Source: a virus
Virus record (IMG/VR): IMGVR_UViG_3300035670_001378
Span: 1-21,647 of that record
Reading direction: 5' to 3' (one strand)
Length of the DNA stretch: 21,647 nt
The first letter of the stretch is position 1. Each line of letters begins with the position of its first letter. Below are positions 4,624 through 12,792 of this stretch, piece by piece. The position numbers and the translations under genes are program-made. The notes beneath the pieces were generated by a model. That model ran no database searches, had not been told where the DNA came from, and saw only the letters and a list, made by a program, of their open reading frames with translations.

Positions 4624-6060
4624 TTAACCAAAATCTGCGTGATATCTTACATAACACGTATCTGTACTAAATACATCAAACACAAATAAATCGGTTGAGT
4701 TATGTGTTATAGTTGGAAGTCCATTAGTTTCATATTTGAAGGTATAACCTGTTGCTGTTATACTTGATATGGAATGTGAACCCCCATTATTCATATACAA
4801 CATATATGTTCCACCAGGTTTTAGATTATCCAACGTAATCGAAGTATTACCCGTTAAGTTTATTCTTTGAAGATTACCTCTATTCCAATCTATTGTCTGT
4901 GTTGTACCTGAACCACTATCATAAAAGTTTCCTGATGTTTGTCCTGATATTTTAAGGTTCTGTACCAACACTTGATTATCTTCGTTTGTAGTTAAACCAC
5001 TACCACCTATAATAACACTTCTATCGTAATTATTTGTATTATTTGAACCACCAACTATAACACTTTCTGTTGCACCTGATATATCATTATTAACACCGGC
5101 GAAAATACCAGAATTATCAGTAGTACCTGATATATGGTTAGTATTTCCACCAACTACTGCACTCCATCTACCTGACGAATATATCCTATTACTTTGTCCT
5201 CCTGCAATAAATGAGTAAGTTGAACCTGAATATATTTCTGCATATTGTCCTCCAACTATAACTGAAAAATTACCAAATATACTATTATTTGCTCCACCGA
5301 TAATTGAAGTGTGTGTTGCTCCTGATAATAAATTAGTTCCACCACCACCAATAAAACCATTTGTTGATGATGATATAATATCATTTTCACTACCACCAAC
5401 TATACTTGACCTGGTAGAAGCTATATAATTCAAATATCCAGAACCTATAAAATTGTAATCACCTGATGCTATTTGTGCGAATTCACCAGTAACTATACCA
5501 TTTCTTGCTCCTGCGATTTTAGGGTATCTACCAGATAAAGTCGCATTCATACCTTCACCACCCGTAATTTCACTTTGATTACCCGCTATTAAAACATTAC
5601 AATAACCAGCAGAAAGATTATTTCCTGTTCCACCTAATATAATATTTAATCCAGTATTACCACCTATAGTGTTAGAATTTCGTGCTCCAAAAATAGAAGC
5701 ACCATTACCTGTAATATCACAATTTAATCCACCAACTATTGCTCCTGCTGAACCTGCAGATATTAAATGATCTTGCCCACCAACAATAACATTATCAGCA
5801 ACTGCCGATGTTGTAATTGTATTACCCGTTCCAGCTAATATTAAACTCCTTGTTGAAGCTGTATTTATTACTGATGTCGCATAATAATCACTTACAATAT
5901 TATTAGTACCATTTGCTTTAATAACAGGACTGGCACCACTTAATAGTGTTGAAACTTTAATTTTACTTGTTGTAGTATTTCCACTATCAACAATTGCCAA
6001 CACATCATCATTTGTCTTTCCAGTCTGTTCTGGAAGTTGAAAAATTGTTTTATTAGCCAT
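4624..6060 (-). CDS. Tail fibre / adhesin with GGxxN beta-roll repeats
   Basis: 478 residues. The N-terminal 45 or so (MANKTIFQLPEQTGKTNDDV...) look like a virion-attachment segment. From about 65 to 370 there are some 15 imperfect repeats of 17-20 residues with the core S-x-I-V/I-G-G-x-x-N-x-I, as in SIVGGSEND, SIIGGANNSI and SVIVGGQYAE. Such repeats form left-handed beta-rolls in YadA-type trimeric adhesins and in some phage fibres. The final 100 residues (NLQRINLTGNTSITLDNLKP onward) resemble fibre tip or trimerisation domains. It probably binds the host surface. It starts one base after the preceding gene's stop. Trimeric assembly is inferred. Confidence 0.7.
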   Translation of the reverse strand: MANKTIFQLPEQTGKTNDDVLAIVDSGNTTTSKIKVSTLLSGASPVIKANGTNNIVSDYYATSVINTASTRSLILAGTGNTITTSAVADNVIVGGQDHLISAGSAGAIVGGLNCDITGNGASIFGARNSNTIGGNTGLNIILGGTGNNLSAGYCNVLIAGNQSEITGGEGMNATLSGRYPKIAGARNGIVTGEFAQIASGDYNFIGSGYLNYIASTRSSIVGGSENDIISSSTNGFIGGGGTNLLSGATHTSIIGGANNSIFGNFSVIVGGQYAEIYSGSTYSFIAGGQSNRIYSSGRWSAVVGGNTNHISGTTDNSGIFAGVNNDISGATESVIVGGSNNTNNYDRSVIIGGSGLTTNEDNQVLVQNLKISGQTSGNFYDSGSGTTQTIDWNRGNLQRINLTGNTSITLDNLKPGGTYMLYMNNGGSHSISSITATGYTFKYETNGLPTITHNSTDLFVFDVFSTDTCYVRYHADFG

Positions 6061-6061
6061 C

Positions 6062-6364
6062 TTAAATATCAGTTATTACAACAGAATATCCTAAAGCTTC
6101 CAATTCTGCTTTTATCTTTATTTGTGTAAATTGTAATACATCTTCACCATCAACATTTCTATCATATTCATATCTTCCATCTAAAAGGAAGTTAGGATAA
6201 AAACTTTGTAAACCATTATCATAAGATGTTTTATTCACCCAATAATTAACACTTATATTAACTTTATTACTACTTTGATTAACATTATATATTGTTCTTG
6301 CATAACAACTTGATAAGGTTAAACCATTATCTAATTCAATACTACCACTTATTTCTAAAGCCAT
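6062..6364 (-). CDS. Small virion-accessory protein of unknown function, 100 aa
   Basis: Product begins MALEISGSIELDNGLTLSSC and is rich in beta-strand patterns (VNISVNYWVNK, VLQFTQIKIKAELEALGYSV). No signal peptide or membrane helix is visible. Its place between two fibre-type genes and its beta-rich look suggest a fibre adaptor or chaperone. Its leader contains TGTTTATT (plus-strand view, 6384-6391), an element shared by six gene leaders here. Function not recognised. Confidence 0.6.
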   Translation of the reverse strand: MALEISGSIELDNGLTLSSCYARTIYNVNQSSNKVNISVNYWVNKTSYDNGLQSFYPNFLLDGRYEYDRNVDGEDVLQFTQIKIKAELEALGYSVVITDI

Positions 6365-6391
6365 TTTATTTATTTTTTATTTATGTTTATT

Positions 6392-7276
6392 TTAATATTC
6401 TAAAGCAAATCCATCATTCGTAATCAACACCTCACCAAGATGTGTTTCCAAATAGTTTGTATTGTCGTTAATTAAATACCAAACGTCAGGTTGGAATACT
6501 ATACCTAAAGAACCTAAAGAGTGTCCTACACCCCTTATTGCAACTCCATCACTAAAGGGTTGAAATGTATTAAAATCACTTGTTTCATCCAACCATAATG
6601 AACCTGCAGAATAACTTGTTATACCCGTTATTATTCCACTTATATACATCCCATCAGTTGCAGGGTTCGTACCCTTGGCAATACCTAAAAGTTTGTTATA
6701 CGAGTTACTGGCATTTACGGGTGTCTGCCAGTTTGTTCCATCCCAATAATAGATGGTATTTGCTGTTGTTGTACCCGTTCCAACCTTTATTATATTTCCA
6801 CTTGGTTCACCTGTTGAACCTGTATAATTGAATGTAAAAATACCTGTACCGATATCTTGAGATATACTCATACCCGTACCTGCACTAAACGCAATATCAT
6901 CCGTTATTTCAGGTGCTTTACCTGTTGGTAGTTGAACGGCGGCGGACTTAATAATACCTGTTGTATTTGTATTACTATAGTCCATCGTAGCTCCACTCAA
7001 ATCAAAAACTGCATTTTGGAAGTTGGGTACACTATTCGTAAAGTTCATAGTCGCACCCACAAAACTTACACTTGTACCCGAAAAACTTACATCGGTAGTA
7101 TCCTTGAAGTCTATAGAGTTCTGGAACCTTACTTTTGATGTTGATATTATTATCGGTAGTGGAGTACCTAAACCATCAACCAAATATTCTTCAGTTCCAC
7201 TTGCACCTGTAAAATTATCCACCCTTAATATAGAGGGATATGTACTCTGTATTGTTTGTCCTGATAAACTACTCAT
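6392..7276 (-). CDS. Virion structural protein, fibre or decoration type
   Basis: 294 residues. Residues about 45-105 are a short solenoid-like run of aromatic, small and S/T residues (DVSFSGTSVSFVGATMNFTN). The middle has a glycine/threonine-rich segment and YYWDGTNWQTP. Residues about 190-260 (LLGIAKGTNPATDGMYISGI) resemble a beta domain found in capsid decoration and fibre proteins of Bacteroidota phages. It overlaps the connector gene's stop by ATGA, so is made with the portal-connector set. It could be a fibre, a head decoration protein or both; no enzyme motif is seen. Confidence 0.6.
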   Translation of the reverse strand: MSSLSGQTIQSTYPSILRVDNFTGASGTEEYLVDGLGTPLPIIISTSKVRFQNSIDFKDTTDVSFSGTSVSFVGATMNFTNSVPNFQNAVFDLSGATMDYSNTNTTGIIKSAAVQLPTGKAPEITDDIAFSAGTGMSISQDIGTGIFTFNYTGSTGEPSGNIIKVGTGTTTANTIYYWDGTNWQTPVNASNSYNKLLGIAKGTNPATDGMYISGIITGITSYSAGSLWLDETSDFNTFQPFSDGVAIRGVGHSLGSLGIVFQPDVWYLINDNTNYLETHLGEVLITNDGFALEY

Positions 7277-7830
7277 CCTATATATCCTTCATTTTCTTTT
7301 TTATACAGACTACATCCGTACCCCTTTGGAATGAATATACCACTATCATAAGCATTTAACTTATTTGGAGCCATAAAGTCCTCATCGAAGTTGATATACT
7401 CAGGAAAAGAGTTTTCATTCTTCCTCAAATACTCTCTCGTCCTCTCACCATAAAATTGTGCTATATCTAAAATTGAACTCCTCAAGTATTTAATTTCACT
7501 CAAGTCTGCAATCTGCCCCTCTTCACTTGTACCGACTAAAACAGACTTATTTTTAATTCTATAATGAATAGATGGAAGTGCCAAATATACCGAATAATTA
7601 GCCAACATCGGTGCAATATAGTCGTTTAATAATGTCTGTTCTGCTGCCGATGTAGTACCACTCAATACCCTTGTTTTTAACCCCTGATAAAAGGTTGTAC
7701 CAAGTTTTTCTTGTATAAAGATATCTTGAGCTTGAAGTACAAACGGCTGTATAACATCATCATAAAAATTCTCATAAACGCCAGTCAACTTCTTTAGTCG
7801 TCCTGAACTGATAAATAAAACATAACTCAT
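7273..7830 (-). CDS. Head-tail connector (DUF6712 / gp6-like)
   Basis: 185 residues, mostly helical. Motifs such as IQPFVLQAQDIFIQEKLGTT, LLNDYIAPMLANYSVY and YRIKNKSVLVGTSEEGQ match the layout of adaptor proteins that bind below the portal ring in siphophages. Its ATG overlaps the portal stop by one base (TAATG), and it directly follows the portal gene, as expected for an adaptor. The family name is from pattern memory; the connector role is also supported by gene order. Confidence 0.65.
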   Translation of the reverse strand: MSYVLFISSGRLKKLTGVYENFYDDVIQPFVLQAQDIFIQEKLGTTFYQGLKTRVLSGTTSAAEQTLLNDYIAPMLANYSVYLALPSIHYRIKNKSVLVGTSEEGQIADLSEIKYLRSSILDIAQFYGERTREYLRKNENSFPEYINFDEDFMAPNKLNAYDSGIFIPKGYGCSLYKKENEGYIG

Positions 7831-8915
7831 TATTGCTCTATTGTTTGACTAAATGTTAATTTTCTTGGTATAACGTTTATTCTAACATTATATCCATAAG
7901 AACGCAATATCCACTCCAAACTCTTGTTAATCTCCTTTTGTTTTGGTTCAATAACAACACTTAAAAAGTGTGCGAACGCAACCTCCATCTCCTGTGCATT
8001 ATTTCCAAGTCCTGTACCCGTCTCGCGAACGCCGAGTAAAAGCGGCGAACTTATGCGGTGGGATGTAAGTGTCCTCGATGTAATTCTATTCTCCAACTGA
8101 ATATAGTAGTCATCATTTGGAGGTGTTAATGTTTCTATTTTTGGTGCATTTTCAATACCATCACTAAAGTTCAAAAACACCTTACCTGCGTTTGTCTCAC
8201 TCGCAAAAGCTTCATTTAAGTCCTTATGAAGTTTTCTCTTTTCATCATCACTTGGAATTCCTGCAGGAAACGTAATTATCAAGCCAGGACTTATTCCGTT
8301 AGAGATGTTGGAGTTGTGGTATACAGATATTCTCCCGTCCAATTGGATGTCGTTTAACGCTCCCATATATGATGGGAGAGGGTAGATATCATTTCCTGGA
8401 TGATATGTCTTAAAATAGTATATTTGTGAACTATCATCACCTTTATTCTCTGTTCTATTGAACGCAGGATATCTTCTTGGTGGATATTTCCTTGTATTGT
8501 TCCAGTTGGATGAATAGTAGTACTCCTCAACAATATCCTCCTCATTTAATTTACCACTACGAACTTTATCAAAAGGTATATGGTATATTTCCGCAATCGC
8601 ATCACCCCCTCTATTCCATATCACATTTATTGCAAACCCGTTAAACATAACATAATCGAGAGCTATTTTTCTATATAACTCATCTATACTCTCATTTTGA
8701 GTGTTTACAATATCATCACCTATACCCTCAACCCCTTCACCACAAACTGCGTCTGTAGTTGCTTCTATACACGTATTATGAATAGCCGAACTATTTTTGA
8801 GTTCAATTAACTTGGCAGGAAACATATTATCCTCACCATAACTTACCCATTCTTTACCCCTTACCTCAACAAATTTCGGTATTTCAATACTCTTAAAACT
8901 AAATATTTCAATCAT
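7830..8915 (-). CDS. Portal protein
   Basis: 361 residues, shorter than many portals. The N-terminal part has YGEDNMFPAKLIELKNSS and an extended ATTDAVCGEGVEG region. The middle has the beta-rich wing. Residues about 230-330 carry ETNAGKVFLNFSDG, HRISSPLLLGV and GLGNNAQEMEVAFAHFL, the typical portal stem and clip patterns. It forms the 12-fold ring through which terminase packages DNA. The start overlaps the upstream gene by 8 bases. Unusually it lies far from the terminase and after the capsid gene in transcription order. Confidence 0.8.
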   Translation of the reverse strand: MIEIFSFKSIEIPKFVEVRGKEWVSYGEDNMFPAKLIELKNSSAIHNTCIEATTDAVCGEGVEGIGDDIVNTQNESIDELYRKIALDYVMFNGFAINVIWNRGGDAIAEIYHIPFDKVRSGKLNEEDIVEEYYYSSNWNNTRKYPPRRYPAFNRTENKGDDSSQIYYFKTYHPGNDIYPLPSYMGALNDIQLDGRISVYHNSNISNGISPGLIITFPAGIPSDDEKRKLHKDLNEAFASETNAGKVFLNFSDGIENAPKIETLTPPNDDYYIQLENRITSRTLTSHRISSPLLLGVRETGTGLGNNAQEMEVAFAHFLSVVIEPKQKEINKSLEWILRSYGYNVRINVIPRKLTFSQTIEQ

Positions 8916-9324
8916 TTTCAGTATAATTTACAAACATAACATTACCCTCATTATTTGATAAATACTCATCGAATAGTTGTTGTGGATATCTGTTGACTAA
9001 TTTAACCAAACGTGTCTCACTTTCAACCCATACCTTATTATCATTATACTCAAAAATAGCAGTATAATACTCATCACTACCATCAAAAGTCTCCAAAAAA
9101 TCGTCCGTCCAAGTTATATCATAAGAGTACCAAGTATCATAATCATCAACTTTTGTTAAAGGAAAATAAGTCCAAGGTGTTGATATAATGTTGTTGTTAT
9201 TTATCGAATTATTTGAATAATTAGATATTAACCTCATCCTGTATCCAGTTAACGCAGGACTGCCACTCGGTGATTTACCCTGTAAATATACACGACTTGG
9301 AGTGGTATTTAGTGTAATTAACAT
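8908..9324 (-). CDS. Hypothetical beta-rich protein before portal, 138 aa
   Basis: Begins MLITLNTTPSRVYLQGKSPS and is rich in Y, W, T and N with alternating beta patterns (YYTAIFEYNDNKVWVESETR). No catalytic or membrane motif is visible. It is the first gene after the terminator at 9370-9396 and a promoter-like box at 9339, and is translationally linked to the portal gene by an 8-base overlap. It may be a virion protein needed with portal assembly. Not recognised. Confidence 0.6.
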   Translation of the reverse strand: MLITLNTTPSRVYLQGKSPSGSPALTGYRMRLISNYSNNSINNNNIISTPWTYFPLTKVDDYDTWYSYDITWTDDFLETFDGSDEYYTAIFEYNDNKVWVESETRLVKLVNRYPQQLFDEYLSNNEGNVMFVNYTEND

Positions 9325-9338
9325 ACTTTTTTTATCTA

Positions 9339-9368
9339 TAAATATAAAATACTAAAATGTGGGTATAA
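9339..9368 (-). promoter_or_regulatory. Promoter-like site restarting the portal block
   Basis: TATATTTA (9346-9339) lies 14 bases before the ATG at 9324 and immediately after the terminator. The upstream element is TTA at a 19-base spacing, weaker than TTG and overlapping the terminator's T tract. Confidence 0.3.
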
Positions 9369-9369
9369 A

Positions 9370-9396
9370 AAAAGGGAGACACAACGTCCCCCTTTT
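9370..9396 (-). terminator. Intrinsic terminator after the tail tube gene
   Basis: On the minus strand, AAAAGGGGGAC / GTCTCCCTTTT form an 11-position stem with one mismatch around a 5-nt loop, followed by TTTATA. It lies 23 bases past the tail tube gene and splits the late region into two parts. Confidence 0.8.
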
Positions 9397-9418
9397 CATT
9401 ATATATATAATCCTAATG

Positions 9419-9946
9419 TTATGAAGCAAAATTGACTTCATACATCGGTGAAGTACTTAAAGCCTGAAGCTCGATGACCCAACCATTTCTATCACCAAAA
9501 CTTGTACCTGTACCTCCTGTTGAAGATATTGCAATAGCTCCAAGAGTATTACCCAAAATCCATCGTGAACCATTATTATCTTCGACGACAACTGCCAATC
9601 TCTCACTCTTTGCCAACTGCTCTAATATAACCTGTTTGGTACTATCCAACTTATTAACAGGTATACTTAAAGTCTGCGTAAAGAATGCAGTTCCATTCTC
9701 ATCACTAAACGTACCAGTCTCGGTTAAAACCGCTGTTTGCTTTGGTACTTCAATCTTATAGAATGGAGCCGTAGTTAACCCTGTAGTAGCACTATAAGTA
9801 GTACTATCTGCTGTGAATGAAGTGATTGCTCCTGACGTTGCAGTCATCGTCATCGTACCACCCGTTAAAGAACGGATGTAGATTACGCGGACGCCGCCAG
9901 AGTTTTCTCTACAATCAAGTGAAACTGCTGATGCTAAATTACACAT
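9419..9946 (-). CDS. Probable major tail tube protein
   Basis: 175 residues, beta-rich. The C-terminal half contains KQVILEQLAKSERLAVVVED, NGSRWILGNTLGAI and GTSFGDRNGWVIELQAL, a pattern I associate with tail tube proteins of Bacteroidota siphophages. Many copies would stack into the tube around the tape measure. It follows the capsid gene by 33 bases and is the last gene before a strong terminator, fitting a very abundant protein. The function rests on motif memory and position and should be treated as probable. Confidence 0.6.
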   Translation of the reverse strand: MCNLASAVSLDCRENSGGVRVIYIRSLTGGTMTMTATSGAITSFTADSTTYSATTGLTTAPFYKIEVPKQTAVLTETGTFSDENGTAFFTQTLSIPVNKLDSTKQVILEQLAKSERLAVVVEDNNGSRWILGNTLGAIAISSTGGTGTSFGDRNGWVIELQALSTSPMYEVNFAS

Positions 9947-9979
9947 AATTTCTTATTTTTAATTTGAAAATTATGTTAA

Positions 9980-10879
9980 TTAGAATTCACCAACCCAGCA
10001 GCTTGGTTCACTTACTTGTACTCCAATTCTCCATCTCATGCTCGACTTCAAGGTGTCCTCACCTTCGTCGTAGAATAGACGGAACTGCTCGAAATCACTT
10101 AACAAGTCTGTACCCAAGAATAGAGTAGACTTTGGACCCAGGAATTTCTTATTTACATTACCACTCTTCAACCCGCTACAAGCGACAACCTCGACATCTA
10201 TACCAGGTATAATCAAACGAGCGTCAGTCATATCGGGACGATAATGATATAAGTTCGCTTGAACTAAAGCAGTCTTAATTACTCTGTATTGAGACGGAGA
10301 AACAATCAAGACAATATCACTATCCATCTGGCAAGCTCCACTCATCGCAACGTACATCGCGTTCGCTTTTTCAATTGCGTTTGAAGTAGTCCATGCAGAT
10401 GCAGTTGCACCTGAAACAACACCATTAGCCACGGTTAAGTAGTGAGTTAAACCACTAACAGACTGGGTGCTATCACCTAACATAATGAAGTCTTGGTTAG
10501 CTTCCTGTAGTTTTTCAACGAAGTAGTTAGCTAAAATATTTTCAAAAGATAATCCAGACTGAACTGCTCCAGGAGCCAAACTTTGTGATAAGAATGTATC
10601 CCTGAGAGTTTGGGGGCAATATGTTTGTTGCACCTTAAAGTTAGCCAAATTCATCGTTATTTGAGAAATCGTCGTGGTACCAGAATTCGTAAATCCACAT
10701 TCACTTCCATTTTGAAGGATAAATTGTCCTTCCATTAAAGGAATATCTACACTTTTTGCAGATAAACCAACACGAACATTCATCACCGAAGCGATGTCCG
10801 TATTCAAAATTGCTTTTGAGATTAAGTCATATGAGTTCTCATCTATATAACCTGTAATCCCTGCTACGTTAAAAGCCAT
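9980..10879 (-). CDS. Major capsid protein
   Basis: 299 residues. Follows protease and scaffold genes as expected. Features include an extended N-terminal helix region, VQQTYCPQTLRDTFLSQSLA, a spine-helix-like segment FENILANYFVEKLQEANQDF, DIVLIVSPSQYRVIKTALVQ and a C-terminal MRWRIGVQVSEPSCWVGEF, compatible with the HK97 fold seen in Bacteroidota siphophages. No long delta domain is visible upstream, consistent with the separate scaffold gene. The A-rich leader carries TGTTTATT (plus-strand view, 10898-10905). Confidence 0.8.
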   Translation of the reverse strand: MAFNVAGITGYIDENSYDLISKAILNTDIASVMNVRVGLSAKSVDIPLMEGQFILQNGSECGFTNSGTTTISQITMNLANFKVQQTYCPQTLRDTFLSQSLAPGAVQSGLSFENILANYFVEKLQEANQDFIMLGDSTQSVSGLTHYLTVANGVVSGATASAWTTSNAIEKANAMYVAMSGACQMDSDIVLIVSPSQYRVIKTALVQANLYHYRPDMTDARLIIPGIDVEVVACSGLKSGNVNKKFLGPKSTLFLGTDLLSDFEQFRLFYDEGEDTLKSSMRWRIGVQVSEPSCWVGEF

Positions 10880-10903
10880 AATTTTTAGTTTTTTATTTGT
10901 TTA

Positions 10904-11440
10904 TTATTTTTTACCATTTCTCATATCGAGTATTTTACGCATTTTTGCTTCGTACATACTCTCAACTTGTTTTTGGTTTTCACCAATATTGTTGGTGATT
11001 TTCTTACCAGCGGGTTCTTCACGGAACGCTTGGAACTCACCTTTAAGATTATTTATTTGCTCTCTTAACGAATTTATTTGTTCGTTTAATGGAGCGATGA
11101 CTGAAGTAATTTGTTCGAGTATACCTGCGTTAAATTCTGCTTTTTCCTCGACTTCAACTACTTCTTCACTCTTTGGTTCAATTGAAAGAATAACACCATT
11201 TTCATCTACAGAGACTAACAAACCTTCTGTAGTTTCGTGTAAACCCAGCGGCGCCGTAATATCCCCTTCAGGTGTTTCCACATATAGTGTTTTTCCAACT
11301 TCAATTTCACCTTCAGTTTTTACAATTGTTCCATCCACCAACTCGGCTGTGGCGAACTGGGTTTCGACTACCGCTTCCGTTTGAGTTTTTGCTTCACTCA
11401 ACATCATACGAAGTCTACTAATTGCTTCTTCAAGTTTCAT
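10904..11440 (-). CDS. Scaffolding protein
   Basis: 178 residues, acidic, between protease and major capsid. Residues about 28-88 (FATAELVDGTIVKTEGEIEV and on) form a small beta domain found in several such phage proteins. Residues about 105-140 (ILEQITSVIAPLNEQINSLR) form a coiled coil, and the C-terminal end is basic (MYEAKMRKILDMRNGKK), the usual capsid-binding end of scaffolds. It should guide capsid assembly and then be removed by the adjacent protease. The leader contains TGTTTATT (plus-strand view, 11456-11463). Confidence 0.7.
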   Translation of the reverse strand: MKLEEAISRLRMMLSEAKTQTEAVVETQFATAELVDGTIVKTEGEIEVGKTLYVETPEGDITAPLGLHETTEGLLVSVDENGVILSIEPKSEEVVEVEEKAEFNAGILEQITSVIAPLNEQINSLREQINNLKGEFQAFREEPAGKKITNNIGENQKQVESMYEAKMRKILDMRNGKK

Positions 11441-11496
11441 TTAGTTTTTTTTTGTTGTTTATTTGATAATAAATATTTTTTTAGTTTTTAACGGGA

Positions 11497-12792
11497 CTAC
11501 TCCTCTATAGAGTTAATAATATCTATTATTTCTTTTTCCATATTTGTCTTCTTATTCACCAACCTTGAGTAGAACTCACCCGCTAATGAAAAACCCCTTA
11601 ATTCACCATCTTTAATCCTTCTCCAAGTCTCATCATCGTTTATCTTATATGAGACAAACCACGTTCCAACAGGAAGTGAAAATCCGTAATATCTTGACTT
11701 GTCGTGAAGCATACTCTCACTAATCCAACTCTCAACCAACGTGTTTGTTTGTACCACCTCTCCATTATGGTTGATATCTGTATTGTGAAGCTTCATATCT
11801 CTCAAAAACTTTTCACTCATCTTTTTAATCGTATCTTTGGTGAAGTACACATAAAAAGGTTCACCCCTTTCGTCTCTCCTTAATATCTTCATATTTGGTA
11901 TCATAACAGCTCCAACGACAATACGTTGTTCGTCATCTACACTAAACTGATGTTGGAAGTTCAAACGAGCATTATTTGGTACTGAACCATAAGGTGATGG
12001 ATATGAACTATTTTTTGTTCTTACTGCCAAGTTTTCTGCATATCCTTCTGGGTCAGTTAACATAATAATCTTCATACCCTTCTCATTCTTAAACACCTTC
12101 AACTTCTCGAAGTAATGTTTACAATTAATCCCACCAGCCCATTTGAAAATTGAATATGTCGATGAACCTCTCGGTGCAAATTGAGGGTTTAAACTACTCA
12201 TTTTTTCAATTTCTGCTTGAGTAAATATCTTACCTGCTTTGGATAAATTCATCATCGCTTTACAGAACTTCCTTTGAGGTGGTGCACCCATATATCTCCA
12301 ATAAACTTCAGGTTCTGCTTCCTTTTTTATACCTAATTTTTTCAACAAATCAAATGCTCTTAACCCATCTATAACCTCCTTTACTGATATAAACTCTGTT
12401 CGTCTTAAATTAACAAATACATCATCTTCAGTTATATATTCTCCGTTAGCATCATCCTGTGCGAACTCAATAATCATATCCCTTAACTTTTCAAGTTCAA
12501 CCGAAAATTGAAGTTCACATTCTTCATCACAAAACTCTTTATTCTCGTACATACTTTTACAAGCCGCAAACCTTTGAGCTTCGTCGGGAAATTCGATATT
12601 TAATTCACTCATACACCTTGAGATAAATTCATCTTCACTTTCACCCGCTCTGGGTTCAACGAACTCTTCACTAAAGGCAAAAAAGTCTACCATTATTGCG
12701 GGGTTATCGACGATGGATATAACATCCGTTCCAAGTTCGTCTTGGATTTCATCGTCAATTTCAATTTCAAGTGATATAATTTTTTCGTTCAT
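11497..12792 (-). CDS. XkdF-type prohead serine protease with inserted morphogenesis-like segment
   Basis: 431 residues. An XkdF-like start (DVISIVDNPAIMVDFFAF, 23-40) and core (RIVVGAVMIPNMKILRRDER, 290-309) are separated by about 200 residues. Candidate catalytic residues are His342 in DINHNG and Ser402 in RGFSLAGEF, with Glu354 in LVESW. The insert has PRAGESEDEF (47-56), FPDEAQRFAACKS (68-80), and CxH in GGINCKHYFEKL (Cys224, His226), motifs seen in phage head-morphogenesis proteins. The enzyme should cleave scaffold and capsid precursors. Its ATG overlaps the tape measure stop (ATGA). Protease assignment is good; the meaning of the insert is inferred. Confidence 0.75.
   Translation of the reverse strand: MNEKIISLEIEIDDEIQDELGTDVISIVDNPAIMVDFFAFSEEFVEPRAGESEDEFISRCMSELNIEFPDEAQRFAACKSMYENKEFCDEECELQFSVELEKLRDMIIEFAQDDANGEYITEDDVFVNLRRTEFISVKEVIDGLRAFDLLKKLGIKKEAEPEVYWRYMGAPPQRKFCKAMMNLSKAGKIFTQAEIEKMSSLNPQFAPRGSSTYSIFKWAGGINCKHYFEKLKVFKNEKGMKIIMLTDPEGYAENLAVRTKNSSYPSPYGSVPNNARLNFQHQFSVDDEQRIVVGAVMIPNMKILRRDERGEPFYVYFTKDTIKKMSEKFLRDMKLHNTDINHNGEVVQTNTLVESWISESMLHDKSRYYGFSLPVGTWFVSYKINDDETWRRIKDGELRGFSLAGEFYSRLVNKKTNMEKEIIDIINSIEE

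Noticed and set aside
4860-5830. Repeated DNA words in the fibre gene, considered as a CRISPR or variable-repeat (diversity-generating) region
   Set aside because: Repeats are imperfect, in frame and protein-coding; there is no reverse transcriptase, template repeat or cas gene.
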